Origin: Peribacillus frigoritolerans
Lineage (GTDB): Bacteria; Bacillota; Bacilli; Bacillales; DSM-1321
Reading direction: 5' to 3'
Length of the DNA stretch: 64,000 nt
Assembly: GCF_030676415.1 (NCBI RefSeq)
Contig: NZ_JAUUTW010000002.1
Span: forward strand, 289,343-353,342
Positions 27,053-37,693 of the stretch are shown here, piece after piece; the first letter of the stretch is position 1, and every line of letters begins with the position of its first letter. A program made the position numbers and the translations under genes. The notes under the pieces were generated by a model, which worked only from the letters and a program-made list of their open reading frames with translations, had not been told where the DNA came from and did no database searches.

Positions 27053-27982
27053 TTATTTGTTGGATAAATGTTCTTTTAATTCGGATTGTACCTTTTCTTT
27101 TTCTTCATCCGACACAATATTATAGTAGACTCCGTCGATTTTCGTTCCATTTCCTGGAATGGTTGCTTGGGTTATGCTTTTGCTTGCGTCCCTGTAGTTC
27201 TTTTGGATGTCCATCATGTCATCAAACGTCAAATTCGTCTGGATATTATTACCGAGTGCATCGAAGACTTCATTGTATTTCGTCAGAGAGGAAAGGCTTG
27301 CGCCTTCCTTGATGACTGCTTCGATGATGGCACGTTGTCTGGATTGACGGCCGAAATCACCACTCGGATCATCATGTCTCATTCTTGAATAGGCAAGGGC
27401 TTCTTTTCCGTTAAGCGTATGCGTACCTTTTGCAAAATGAATGCCATCAGATGTGAAGTCCAAATCGTTTTGAACGGTTACGCCGCCGACTGCGTCAACG
27501 ATATCCTTAAAGCCTTCCATATTGATCTTCATATAATAGTCGATTGGGATATCAAGGAAGTTTTCAATTGTATCCATGGACATTTTTGCGCCGCCGAAGG
27601 CAAATGCATGGTTGATTTTATCCTGTGTACCATGACCGACGATCTCAGTCCGTGTATCACGCGGAATGCTCAGCATTTTGACCGATTTCTTTTGTGGGTT
27701 GACTGTCAAGACGATCATGGTATCTGAACGGCCTTTGTCGCCATCACGTTCATCGACACCGAGCATGAGCATCGAGAATGGCTCCTGATCTGATAGTGCA
27801 AGGTCTTTCGTGCGTTTATCGGTGGTACGGTCTATTGGTGTATGCATCGTGTCAACGGTTTTTGTCAGTGAATTCCATACGGAGTAGGCAAAGGCTCCCC
27901 CAGCTAATATAAAAAGTAGGACAATTATCCCGACTACCTTCAGCCATGTCCGTTTCTTTTTCTTCTTTTTTTCATGTCTCAT
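27053..27982 (-). CDS. LytR-CpsA-Psr (LCP) family wall-polymer ligase
   Basis: 309 residues. A Lys-rich cytoplasmic start precedes one membrane span at about 14-36, and the rest is the extracellular LCP domain. LMLGVDERDG, SDTMIVLTVNP, LSIPRDTRTEI, KINHAFAFGG and YSRMRHDDPSGDFGRQSRQR carry the conserved Arg/Asp residues that bind polyprenyl pyrophosphate. LCP enzymes attach teichoic acids or polysaccharide to peptidoglycan. It could anchor wall teichoic acid or the EPS made by the operon at the left edge, but the latter is speculative. Confidence 0.92.
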   Translation of the reverse strand: MRHEKKKKKKRTWLKVVGIIVLLFILAGGAFAYSVWNSLTKTVDTMHTPIDRTTDKRTKDLALSDQEPFSMLMLGVDERDGDKGRSDTMIVLTVNPQKKSVKMLSIPRDTRTEIVGHGTQDKINHAFAFGGAKMSMDTIENFLDIPIDYYMKINMEGFKDIVDAVGGVTVQNDLDFTSDGIHFAKGTHTLNGKEALAYSRMRHDDPSGDFGRQSRQRAIIEAVIKEGASLSSLTKYNEVFDALGNNIQTNLTFDDMMDIQKNYRDASKSITQATIPGNGTKIDGVYYNIVSDEEKEKVQSELKEHLSNK

Positions 27983-28269
27983 ATTTTACTTCCTTCCTCT
28001 TTTTGTAACCACTTCGTCTATTATATTGAATTTCAATATAAAAGAATAGTATATTTTGTTATTTTATAATACCTTTGGCATATTTTGGTGTAATTTAACT
28101 AGAACAATTCTTCATTTAAAGGGTTTAATGCTAAAGGAGTGGCTGATCGGAAAATCCACACTTCTTTGGTTATTGTTTGTGTAATTTGGCCTAGTGTTTA
28201 TTCTTTTTGATCATCCGAATATTGGAAGTTTCAGGTCTTTTTTATATGTGTACATTGGTAATCATGATC

Positions 28270-28639
28270 TTACAGCAAGTATGCTGCCCTTCATGGTGTT
28301 TCACTCACGTTTGAAGTCGGGAAGATTTATGGGTTGTTAGGGGCTTAAAATTAGTGCTACCCTTTCTCGGGAGGCACCGGTCGTGTTATTGGATGAACCA
28401 TTTTCAGGGTTGGATGTTATGGTCCGGGAGTCGATTGTACGGAGGGCTTGCTGTCATATATCGATTTTGAAAGGCAAATGGTTATCATGGCGACTCATGA
28501 AATCGAGGAAATCCAGAACATCCTTGATGAAGTTATTCTGATTAAGAATGGCGAGATCATCTCTAACGAAAATGTCGAGGACCTTCGCGAAAGTAGCGGG
28601 AAATCGGTGGTCAGTTGGCTAAAAGGACATCATGGCTAA
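28270..28639 (+). pseudogene. ABC transporter ATPase, internally deleted and frameshifted
   Basis: The 5' part reads [23 protein letters not shown], ending where Walker A should begin. It then jumps to [17 protein letters not shown] (Walker B), with a frameshift near 28443 and a last in-frame stretch [23 protein letters not shown] (H-loop). Walker A and the signature are missing. It looks like the remnant of a YtrB/YxlF-like ATPase. Confidence 0.75.
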
Positions 28640-28876
28640 TAAGAAGGAAAAATAATAAAGTAGTTTCGGAAAAGGTTATTTTTTTGTTTGCAAGGAGAAA
28701 ACCCTTTGAATCTAATGAATTTGACCAGGTAAAATGGATTCACTGAAAATTCCCAAATGAATGAGGGTTTTACTTTAAAATGGGTGATAAGCAAAGTCCC
28801 TAATAGAAAGAAGGCGCATATATATGCAGTACGGATATCCCTAAAGAATAAATAAATATTGGAGGCTAAAGAATAA

Positions 28877-29215
28877 ATGGAATATTCAACTGAAAGTTCA
28901 CCGTACGAAAGTAGTTCAACGGAAAGCTCATCAACCGAAAGCAGCTCAACGGAAAGCTCATCAGATGAAAGCAGCTCAACGGAAAGCTCATCAGATGAAA
29001 GTAGCTCAACAGAAAGCTCATCAGATGAAAGTAGCTCAACGGAAAGCTCTTCAGATGAAGGGAATTCAAATGAAATTCTTTCCGAGGCCGCAGAAGAAAC
29101 TGAAAATTCAACTGAGGGTGAAGGGAATGGCAGTCCTCGGCGTGTGAATGTATTTAAGAAAATGTGGCTGGATAATATGATTAAAGCATCGAAGGGTATC
29201 TATAACGAAGATTGA
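28877..29215 (+). CDS. Ser/Glu/Asp-repeat low-complexity protein
   Basis: 112 residues. Residues about 8-62 are tandem copies of ESSSTESSSD/T units, encoded by a roughly 30-base DNA repeat. The tail (NVFKKMWLDNMIKASKGIY) is a basic amphipathic segment. TTGGAGG precedes ATG 28877, and a hairpin follows at 29221-29250. There is no signal peptide. The acidic Ser-rich array resembles phosphorylatable or mineral/coat-type linkers, but no function can be given. Copy number is likely variable between strains. Confidence 0.7.
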   Translation: MEYSTESSPYESSSTESSSTESSSTESSSDESSSTESSSDESSSTESSSDESSSTESSSDEGNSNEILSEAAEETENSTEGEGNGSPRRVNVFKKMWLDNMIKASKGIYNED

Positions 29216-29933
29216 CTATACAGGTACAGCAACTAAAAAGTTGTTGTGCCTTCTTATGAAAATGGACATGCTCCTAGCCCTCGTATTGACATATCCTCTT
29301 ACTGGATACGAGGAGACTAATTTTTCTGCGGCTAAAAGTACGCGGATGGCAATCTGCCATAATCTAAATTAAATGCTGTAAAAGTTATCAGGCTAGAATC
29401 TTATAGTGAAATGTTGTTTCTGCCCTTGATGAAACCCTTACAAATTGCGGACTGATTTCCGGGGAAAATTGGCCAAGCAAGGCGCTTCAAAGGAATTTAG
29501 CCTAAGCCTAATTAAGAAAGGCCTAGCCGGAGCGTTTGACTGACAGTTGTACATACTGCCTGTGGATGATGGACACAATGGCTCACTGGTGGGATTTAGG
29601 TTGCAAATGATTTCTATATATATTGGTCAGTATATTGAACTAGAACTCTCTGAAAAGATTCATATAGTTGGGATTTTAATAGAAGTAAGTTGTGAAAATA
29701 TGTTCGGAAAGGAGAAATCTCTAATGTGCCGAAATGGAATGTAGCTGTACACTTTTCCCGTATCCAAACCAATAAATTGGTCGTGCATGTATCCGCAGAT
29801 GATCAGTACGGTGAAAGATGGCATCATTGTGATGGTGAATGCTCAAGGGGAGTCGATTTTCGTCAACAGAAGGGCATGTTAGAATTTTTCATTTTCCACA
29901 ATAAAGAAACTCCGGGTCTGAAGTGATCCGGAG
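29216..29933. other. Gene-free stretch with decayed coding text
   Basis: A hairpin GGTACAGCAACT/AGTTGTTGTGCC near 29221-29248 probably ends the Ser-rich gene transcript. Beyond it, short protein-like pieces occur (about 29420-29490 and 29820-29885) but are broken by stops and frameshifts. I see no intact gene. Confidence 0.45.
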
Positions 29934-29935
29934 TT
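29900..29935 (-). terminator. rarA terminator
   Basis: On the minus strand AACTCCGG and CCGGAGTT form an eight-base-pair stem followed by a TTTCTTTATT tail. It overlaps the stop codon. Confidence 0.75.
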
Positions 29936-31205
29936 ATTTCTTTTTCTCGATATTTTCATAGACCGAGGCAAGGGCTTGTTCAAATTTCCCGCTCTTTTTC
30001 GGTTTGTAATATTTTTTGCTGCGCAGTTTGTCCGGTAAGTATTGCTGCTTCACCCAGCCATTCTCGTAGTCATGCGGATAAAGGTAGCCGATGCCGCGTC
30101 CGAGATCGGTGGCCCCTTTGTAATGGGCATCCTTAAGATGATCCGGTACATCTCCACTATGGCCGCTGCGAATGTCGGACAGAGCTGCATCAATGGCGAC
30201 AATGGCCGTGTTCGATTTAGGGGATAGGCATAACTCGATCACTGAGTTGGCTAGTGGGATGCGGGCTTCAGGAAAACCGAGTCGTTCCGCGGCTTCGACT
30301 GCATTGAGGGCCCTGGGACCAGCCTGCGGATTGGCAAGACCTATGTCTTCGTAGGCAATGACCACCATGCGGCGGGCAATGCTGACAAGATCGCCGGCTT
30401 CGACCAAGCGCCCTAAATAATGAAGGGCTGCATGCACATCACTGCCGCGAATTGATTTTTGGAACGCCGACAGAACATCATAATGGGCATCTCCATCCTT
30501 GTCATGTGAGAAGCTTTTTTTCTGCATGCATTCCTCGGCAATTTGCAGATCTATATGAATCGTTCCGGATTCCTCGGGTTCGGTGGAAATGACGGCGAGC
30601 TCAAGAGCGTTAAGGGCACTGCGGACATCTCCGTTCGAAGCAGTCGCGAAATGGGTAAGGGCATCCAAGCTGACATCGGTTTTATACGCACCAAGTCCCC
30701 GCTCTTCATCATGGAGTGCCCGTTCCAGAGCTTTGGTTATATCATTGGTTTCCAATGATTTGAGCTCGAAAATCTGGCATCGGCTACGGATGGCCGGATT
30801 GATTGCATGATAGGGATTGCTGGTCGTTGCACCGATCAAGGTGATCATCCCGTTTTCAAGATAAGGCAATAGGAAATCCTGCTTGGCCTTATCGAGCCGA
30901 TGAACTTCATCAAGCAGCAGAATCACTTTCCCGGACATCTTAGCCTCGGCTGCCACGATTTCCATATCCTTTTTATTATTGGTCACCGCGTTCAGCGTCC
31001 GGAAAGCAAACTTCGTGCTTCCGGCAATCGCACTTGCAATCGATGTCTTGCCAATTCCCGGCGGACCATACAGGATCATGGAAGAAAGCTGTTTGGCTTT
31101 CACCATCCTTGCGATAATTTTTCCTTCACCGACCAGATGCTCCTGCCCGATGATCTCATCAATCGATCGAGGCCGCATCCGGAAAGCAAGCGGTTTTATA
31201 TTCAT
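29934..31205 (-). CDS. rarA: Replication-associated recombination AAA+ ATPase
   Basis: 423 residues, full length for the RarA/MgsA/WRNIP1 family. GPPGIGKT at 47-54 is Walker A, LLLDEVHRLDK Walker B, and GATTSNPYHAINPAIRSRC sensor 1 with the arginine finger region. The C-terminal half (DHLKDAHYKGATDLGRGIGYLYPHDY) is the tetramerisation domain. RarA acts on stalled replication forks as a homotetramer. It is divergent from cymR, as in B. subtilis. A terminator stem (AACTCCGG/CCGGAGTT) overlaps its 3' end. Confidence 0.95.
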   Translation of the reverse strand: MNIKPLAFRMRPRSIDEIIGQEHLVGEGKIIARMVKAKQLSSMILYGPPGIGKTSIASAIAGSTKFAFRTLNAVTNNKKDMEIVAAEAKMSGKVILLLDEVHRLDKAKQDFLLPYLENGMITLIGATTSNPYHAINPAIRSRCQIFELKSLETNDITKALERALHDEERGLGAYKTDVSLDALTHFATASNGDVRSALNALELAVISTEPEESGTIHIDLQIAEECMQKKSFSHDKDGDAHYDVLSAFQKSIRGSDVHAALHYLGRLVEAGDLVSIARRMVVIAYEDIGLANPQAGPRALNAVEAAERLGFPEARIPLANSVIELCLSPKSNTAIVAIDAALSDIRSGHSGDVPDHLKDAHYKGATDLGRGIGYLYPHDYENGWVKQQYLPDKLRSKKYYKPKKSGKFEQALASVYENIEKKK

Positions 31206-31260
31206 TGCGCACCTCTCCTTTTTATATAAGGTATCACAACTGATGGGGGAAATGCGCTGA

Positions 31261-31464
31261 TTATGCAGTAAAAAGGGCGAATTCGTATGATGGTAGTCCG
31301 CTTGGTGATTTAATTTGTGCTGTGAGGTTGATGAATCGACCTACCAGGGCAAAAATCCGACCTATCCCCATAATAATCCGCTCGTATAAGCAAATAATCC
31401 GTCCTAACCCAAAATCCTGTCCCACACTCGATAATAATCCGCCATCCGATTGGTAACATTCCAT
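31261..31464 (-). CDS. Doubtful 67-aa frame
   Basis: The frame has GGAGAG before its ATG, but the product (repeated Arg-Ile-Ile units such as IICLYERIIMGIGRI) looks like translated low-complexity intergenic repeat rather than a protein. It is listed because it fills the rarA-cymR gap. I would not rely on it. Confidence 0.2.
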   Translation of the reverse strand: MECYQSDGGLLSSVGQDFGLGRIICLYERIIMGIGRIFALVGRFINLTAQIKSPSGLPSYEFALFTA

Positions 31465-31600
31465 TCTTTTCTCTCCTTTTTCCTACCTCTCCAATTAGGA
31501 TAATTTGACAAATGGAGGGCGGGTGAATGCATTTCCAGCGGGAATATGCTATAATTTCAAAAGAATTTAGAAACGGATAAATAATTTGAGGTGTATATGT

Positions 31601-32020
31601 ATGAAGATATCTACTAAAGGCCGTTATGGTTTAACGATCATGATCGAGCTTGCTAAACATTATGGAGAAGGCCCGAAGAGTTTGAAGTCGATTGCCCAGA
31701 CGCATAATCTGTCGGAGCATTATTTGGAGCAGTTGATTGCGCCGCTTCGTAATGCTGGGTTGGTGAAGAGTGTCCGCGGTGCGTATGGCGGGTATGTCCT
31801 GTCTAAAGATCCTCAGGAGATTACTTCGGGTGACGTCATTCGTGTATTGGAAGGGCCGATTACCCCTGTTGAGGGAATTGAGGATGAGGAGCCGGTGAAA
31901 CGTCAGCTATGGATCCGGATTCGCGATGCTGTGAAGGATGTATTGGATAATACGACGCTTATGGATTTGGCTAGCTACAAGGATACGGGTGAAATCGATT
32001 CTTATATGTACTATATTTAA
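31601..32020 (+). CDS. cymR: Rrf2-family cysteine-metabolism repressor
   Basis: 139 residues starting MKISTKGRYGLTIMIELA, the CymR signature. The winged helix (SLKSIAQTHNLSEHYLEQLI, KSVRGAYGGYVLSK) is complete. There are no cysteines for a cluster, consistent with CymR and not IscR. In Bacillus CymR pairs with CysK to repress sulfur-uptake genes, including mccAB. ATG 31601 follows GAGGTG; the frame start at 31586 lacks a site. iscS lies 60 bases downstream behind a hairpin. Confidence 0.95.
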   Translation: MKISTKGRYGLTIMIELAKHYGEGPKSLKSIAQTHNLSEHYLEQLIAPLRNAGLVKSVRGAYGGYVLSKDPQEITSGDVIRVLEGPITPVEGIEDEEPVKRQLWIRIRDAVKDVLDNTTLMDLASYKDTGEIDSYMYYI

Positions 32021-32027
32021 GTGATTA

Positions 32028-32062
32028 GCAATGCGCCTATTATGTAGGCGCTTGCGTTTTTT
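32028..32062 (+). terminator. Hairpin between cymR and iscS
   Basis: GCGCCTA and TAGGCGC form a strong stem, extended by GCAA/TTGC, and TTTTTT follows. It probably attenuates read-through from cymR into iscS. Confidence 0.75.
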
Positions 32063-32080
32063 AATGGAGGCGACAAAAAA

Positions 32081-33226
32081 GTGGACAGAATATATTTAGA
32101 TCATGCTGCGACTTCACCGATGCATCCGAATGTGATCGATAGGATGATGACAGTCATGAGCCAAGACTTCGGAAATCCGTCGAGCATTCATGCTTTCGGG
32201 CGGGAGGCGCGCCATGTTTTGGATGAGGCGCGTTCGAGTATTGCATCGAGCATCGGTGCGGGGCGGAATGAAATCATTTTCACGAGCGGCGGAACCGAGG
32301 CTGATAATACGGCGATCATTGGTGTTGCGAATGCTTATAAAGAAAAAGGGAAGCACATCATTACTACGGAGATTGAGCATCATGCGGTTTTGCATACATG
32401 CCAATTCCTTGAGAAGTCTGGCTTTGAGGTCACATATTTACCTGTGAATGAAGCGGGGCTTATTTCAATTGCCGATTTAAAGGCGGCATTGCGGGACGAT
32501 ACGATTTTGGTTTCGGTCATGTTCGGCAATAATGAGGTTGGAACGATCCAGCCGATTGCTGAAATTGGACAGCTGCTCAAGGGGCATCAAGCCATTTTCC
32601 ATACGGATGCGGTTCAGGCATATGGTTTGATCTCTATCGACGTCCGTGAGTTGGGTGTGGATTTGCTGAGTGTAACCGCGCATAAAATCAACGGTCCCAA
32701 AGGAATCGGTTTTCTTTATATTCGTGAAGGCTTGAAGCTGAATCCGCATTTATATGGCGGGGAACAAGAACGCAAGCGCCGTGCTGGTACGGAGAGCGTG
32801 CCGGCAATTGCCGGTTTTTCAGAAGCCGTTTTAATTGCACAAAGCACGATGGAAAAGAAAAAGGAGCAATACAAGCGATTTAAAGACGTATTGCTTGCCG
32901 TCTTTGATGAGGCGGATGTACAATATGAAATTAACGGATCTATGGAACAGTCGCTGCCGCATTTACTGAATGTCAGTTTTCCGGGTACGAATGTGGAATC
33001 GATGCTCGTTAATATGGACTTGGCAGGTGTTGCTGTATCGAGCGGATCCGCTTGTACTGCTGGGTCAATCGATCCGTCGCATGTGCTTGTGGCGATGTTC
33101 GGGAAAGATTCGGAGCGGACGAAGAATTCGATTCGTTTCAGCTTCGGTCTGAACAACACGGAAGAGGAAGTAAGGCAGGCGGCCGAAACCACCGTTAAAA
33201 TCGTTAATAGATTAGTGGGAAGATAA
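32081..33226 (+). CDS. iscS: Cysteine desulfurase (YrvO type)
   Basis: 381 residues of the NifS/IscS group. DHAATSP at the N-terminus, the PLP lysine in TAHKINGPKG, and the catalytic Cys325 in SGSACTAGS on its mobile loop are all present. It converts cysteine to alanine and hands persulfide sulfur to partners. Being next to mnmA, its main client is MnmA for 2-thiouridine synthesis, as shown for YrvO-MnmA in B. subtilis. GTG start with GGAGG upstream. Confidence 0.95.
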   Translation: MDRIYLDHAATSPMHPNVIDRMMTVMSQDFGNPSSIHAFGREARHVLDEARSSIASSIGAGRNEIIFTSGGTEADNTAIIGVANAYKEKGKHIITTEIEHHAVLHTCQFLEKSGFEVTYLPVNEAGLISIADLKAALRDDTILVSVMFGNNEVGTIQPIAEIGQLLKGHQAIFHTDAVQAYGLISIDVRELGVDLLSVTAHKINGPKGIGFLYIREGLKLNPHLYGGEQERKRRAGTESVPAIAGFSEAVLIAQSTMEKKKEQYKRFKDVLLAVFDEADVQYEINGSMEQSLPHLLNVSFPGTNVESMLVNMDLAGVAVSSGSACTAGSIDPSHVLVAMFGKDSERTKNSIRFSFGLNNTEEEVRQAAETTVKIVNRLVGR

Positions 33227-33246
33227 TTCCTGCTTTAAATAAATGA

Positions 33247-34371
<1,125 letters not shown>

Positions 34372-34380
34372 AATAAGCAT

Positions 34381-34416
34381 GTCCCCAGCTGTGTTTGCGG
34401 TTGGGGACTTCTTTTG
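34381..34416 (+). terminator. mnmA terminator
   Basis: GTCCCCAGC and GGTTGGGGAC pair, followed by TTCTTTT. Confidence 0.8.
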
Positions 34417-34487
34417 GATTGCGGGTGTACCGCCTGAATTCGACCACTGGCTTATGCTATACTTTTTAATATAAAAATGGAGTGTGA

Positions 34488-35159
34488 ATGGATATGGATA
34501 AGAATCAACAAGGAATTGAATTTATGCAGCAAGGGAAATACGAAGAAGCGGCGAAAGTTTTTAATGAGGCGATCGAGGAAAATCCGAATGAGCCTGTTGC
34601 TTACATAAACTTTGGGAATGTATTGACTGCCGTGGGTGAAACGGATAAAGCGGTCAAGTTTTACAAAAAGGCGATTGAGCTGGATGAAAATGCAGCAGCG
34701 GCTTACTATTCATTAGGAAACTTATATTATGAATCCGATTCTAAATTAGTCGAAGCGAAGGATATGTTTGAAAAGGCAATCCGTTTGGGACTGGATAACA
34801 GCGATGCTTACTTCATGCTTGGATTGACATTGATGGCGTTAGATCAGCCGAAATTGGCGATGCCTTATTTACAGAGAACGGTGGAGCTGAGCCCTGAGGA
34901 CGTTGATGCGAGATTCCAATATGCGCTTTGTCTAGCTAATGCGGAATTATATGATGAATTGATCAATCAACTGAATTTAGTTGTGGAACAGGATCCGGGC
35001 CATGCGGATGCTTATTATAATTTAGGCGTTGCGTTTGCAGGGTATCGTGAGGATGCGAAAGCTGCGATGGTTTATTTTGATAAGGCATTGGAAGCACAGC
35101 CTGACCATATGCTTGCTGCGCACGGTAAGAAACTGTTGGAAGAAATGAATGCTGAGTAA
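34488..35159 (+). CDS. yrrB: Tetratricopeptide-repeat protein YrrB
   Basis: 223 residues with about six TPR units, each with the A-x-x-Y-x-N-L-G spacing (PVAYINFGNVL, AAAYYSLGNLY, SDAYFMLGLTL, ADAYYNLGVAF). TPR solenoids mediate protein binding; the partner is unknown. It sits between mnmA and recD2 as in B. subtilis. ATG 34488 or 34494 are both possible starts. Confidence 0.88.
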   Translation: MDMDKNQQGIEFMQQGKYEEAAKVFNEAIEENPNEPVAYINFGNVLTAVGETDKAVKFYKKAIELDENAAAAYYSLGNLYYESDSKLVEAKDMFEKAIRLGLDNSDAYFMLGLTLMALDQPKLAMPYLQRTVELSPEDVDARFQYALCLANAELYDELINQLNLVVEQDPGHADAYYNLGVAFAGYREDAKAAMVYFDKALEAQPDHMLAAHGKKLLEEMNAE

Positions 35160-35195
35160 ATAAAAAGCATATGCATGGAAAGGTGGGGAGAAGCG

Positions 35196-37601
35196 TTGAG
35201 CCAGCAAGATTCGTTGGATTTGTTTTCAGAAGAGAAAATGTTCATGAAAGGAAGTCATTTAGTGACGATCTTTCATAATGAAGAAAATATGTACTCGGTT
35301 GTAAGAATCCGTGTGCATGAAACGAATCTGAATTATGAAGAGAAGGAAGCGGTCGTAACAGGTTATTTTCCAAGGATGCATGAGGATGAGATCTATATTT
35401 TTTATGGGGCCATGAAGGAACATCCGCGTTTTGGCCTTCAATTTCATGTAGAGCATTTTCGCAAGGACCTGCCTCAATCCAAGGAAGGCATCGTCAGTTA
35501 TTTATCAGGTGACCTTTTCAAGGGCATTGGGAAAAAAACAGCCGAAAGCATTGTGGAGACACTGGGTGAAAAGGCCATTTCAAAAATTCTGGCTCAGCCT
35601 TCGCTACTTGATGATATTCCGAAGCTATCCGGGGAAAAGGCAAAGGGCCTCTATGATACATTAGTCGAGCATCAAGGTCTGGAGCAGGTGATGATCGCCC
35701 TGAATCAATATGGCTTCGGTCCGCAGCTGTCGATGAAGATCTATCAAATGTATAAACAGGATACGATCACGATGGTTCAGGGAAATCCGTATAAGCTCGT
35801 AGAGGATATTGAAGGGATTGGTTTTGGACGGGCGGATGAGCTTGGGCATCAGCTGGGCATTTCCGGCAGCCATCCCGACCGAATCAAGGCTGCGTGCTTG
35901 TATACGCTTGAATCACAATGCCTCCAGGACGGGAATATCTACATAGAAGCTGAGCAGTTATTGGAAGCGGTCAAGCGGCTGCTGGAGGAAAATAAACGGG
36001 ACCGCATTGAGTTCACGAACATTTCCTCGGAAATAATCGAATTGACGCAAGAGAGGAAAATAGTTGTCGAGGATCGACGAATTTATCCGCCTTCGCTATT
36101 CTATTCGGAAAAGGGAATCGTCATGAACATCAAGCGGCTGCTTGCTCAAACCGAGTATGAGGACCAGTTCCCGGAATCGGAGTTCTTGCTGGCACTTGGG
36201 GAGCTGGAAGAGCGGCTGGATGTTTCCTATGCCCCGGCCCAAAAGGAAGCGATCCAGACAGCCCTGCAATCACCGATGTTAATTTTGACGGGCGGACCGG
36301 GTACCGGTAAGACGACAGTCATCAAAGGCATCGTTGAGCTATATGCAGAGCTGCATGGTGTATCCATGGACATGAACGATTATAAAAAAGAAGGAAGCGA
36401 TCCGTTTCCATTCGTACTTGCGGCTCCTACTGGCCGTGCAGCGAAACGCATGGCCGAATCGACTGGGCTCCCAGCTGTCACGATCCACCGTTTGCTGGGG
36501 TGGAACGGGAGTGAAGGCTTTTCCCATGATGAGGATAATCAGCTGGATGGCCGTATCGTAATCATCGATGAGGTTTCGATGGTGGATACGTGGCTGGCAC
36601 ATCAATTGTTTAAAGCTCTGCCGGAAAATGTCCAAGTGATATTGGTTGGTGATGAAGATCAGCTGCCATCTGTTGGCCCTGGGCAGGTTTTAAAGGATTT
36701 GCTTGCATCGAATTGTGTACCGACTGTCAGTCTGGAACATATTTATCGTCAAGCTGATGGCTCATCGATCATTGAATTGGCCCATGAAATCAAAAAAGGC
36801 AGACTTCCGGATGATGTCACGAAACAGCAGGAAGATCGATCGTTCATTCGCTGCCAAACCGGCCAAATCGCCCAAGTAATCGAGAAAGTGGTTGCCAATG
36901 CCAGGACGAAAGGCTTCACGGCCAAGGATATACAGGTGCTGGCTCCCATGTATAGAGGGCCTGCCGGGATTGATGCACTGAATAAAATGCTTCAGGAAGT
37001 GTTCAATAGCAATGCGAATGAAAAGCGGCGGGAAATAAAATTCGGAGACGTGATATACAGAACGGGAGATAAGGTGCTTCAGCTGGTGAACCAGCCAGAG
37101 GAGGGTGTCTTTAATGGCGATATGGGTGAAATCGTGTCCATATTGTTCGCTAAAGAAAATACCGATCATGTCGATAAAGTGATCATATCATTCGAAGGCA
37201 TTGAAGTCACTTACACGAAACAGGACTTGAACCAGATTACACATGCATATTGCTGCTCTATCCATAAGTCGCAGGGAAGCGAATTCCCCATTGTCATTTT
37301 ACCTGTAGTGAAAAGTTATTATCGGATGCTCCGCCGTAATTTATTGTATACGGCGATTACCCGCAGTAAAAATTTCTTGATCCTTTGTGGTGAAGAAGAT
37401 GCATTCCGTTTAGGGATTGAGCGTAATGATGAGATGCGCCGCAAAACGACTTTGCGTGAAAAGCTGCGGGAGATTTTGAGTGAAGAAGAAATGCCGGTGG
37501 AAAAGGAAGAGGTATCTCAACAATCAAGTTATCTTGATATTCTCATGCAAGCTGACCCGATGATCGGGATGGAGAATGTCACTCCTTATGATTTTATGTA
37601 G
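35196..37601 (+). CDS. recD2: RecD2 5'-3' SF1B DNA helicase
   Basis: 801 residues, the long N-terminal extension typical of RecD2 (not a RecBCD subunit). Helix-hairpin-helix text GIGKKTAESIVE and GIGFGRADELG lies in the first 240 residues. Walker A GGPGTGKTT is at about 365-373, with IIDEVSMVDT, GDEDQLPSVGPG and the C-terminal CSIHKSQGSEFP as motifs II, III and V/VI. It acts in replication-fork repair. TTG 35196 follows GGTGGGGAG and is preferred to ATG 35175. Confidence 0.94.
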   Translation: MSQQDSLDLFSEEKMFMKGSHLVTIFHNEENMYSVVRIRVHETNLNYEEKEAVVTGYFPRMHEDEIYIFYGAMKEHPRFGLQFHVEHFRKDLPQSKEGIVSYLSGDLFKGIGKKTAESIVETLGEKAISKILAQPSLLDDIPKLSGEKAKGLYDTLVEHQGLEQVMIALNQYGFGPQLSMKIYQMYKQDTITMVQGNPYKLVEDIEGIGFGRADELGHQLGISGSHPDRIKAACLYTLESQCLQDGNIYIEAEQLLEAVKRLLEENKRDRIEFTNISSEIIELTQERKIVVEDRRIYPPSLFYSEKGIVMNIKRLLAQTEYEDQFPESEFLLALGELEERLDVSYAPAQKEAIQTALQSPMLILTGGPGTGKTTVIKGIVELYAELHGVSMDMNDYKKEGSDPFPFVLAAPTGRAAKRMAESTGLPAVTIHRLLGWNGSEGFSHDEDNQLDGRIVIIDEVSMVDTWLAHQLFKALPENVQVILVGDEDQLPSVGPGQVLKDLLASNCVPTVSLEHIYRQADGSSIIELAHEIKKGRLPDDVTKQQEDRSFIRCQTGQIAQVIEKVVANARTKGFTAKDIQVLAPMYRGPAGIDALNKMLQEVFNSNANEKRREIKFGDVIYRTGDKVLQLVNQPEEGVFNGDMGEIVSILFAKENTDHVDKVIISFEGIEVTYTKQDLNQITHAYCCSIHKSQGSEFPIVILPVVKSYYRMLRRNLLYTAITRSKNFLILCGEEDAFRLGIERNDEMRRKTTLREKLREILSEEEMPVEKEEVSQQSSYLDILMQADPMIGMENVTPYDFM

Positions 37602-37693
37602 CTGTTCTTTCTGATGAATTTTGTTTAGAATTCATAGTTTTGGTGGAACTAATATAGAATATAACTTATATGTGAAAGAGTAGGGGGGATTTG

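Noticed and set aside
26822..27125. Frames of 81 and 86 codons ahead of the LCP gene
   Set aside because: They run through the terminator and into the antisense of the LCP gene.
28877..29060. CRISPR-like regular repeat
   Set aside because: The repeats are contiguous, in frame and code for Ser/Glu/Asp units; there are no spacers.
28866..29111. 81-codon antisense frame of the Ser-rich gene
   Set aside because: Mirror image of the DNA repeat; no ribosome site, and the plus-strand frame has one.
29547..29926. Two frames of 65 and 66 codons between the Ser-rich gene and rarA
   Set aside because: No recognisable domain; protein-like text switches frame and is broken by stops.
34381..34416. Possible riboswitch after mnmA
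   Set aside because: Only a simple GC-rich stem and T-run is seen, so a terminator is sufficient.
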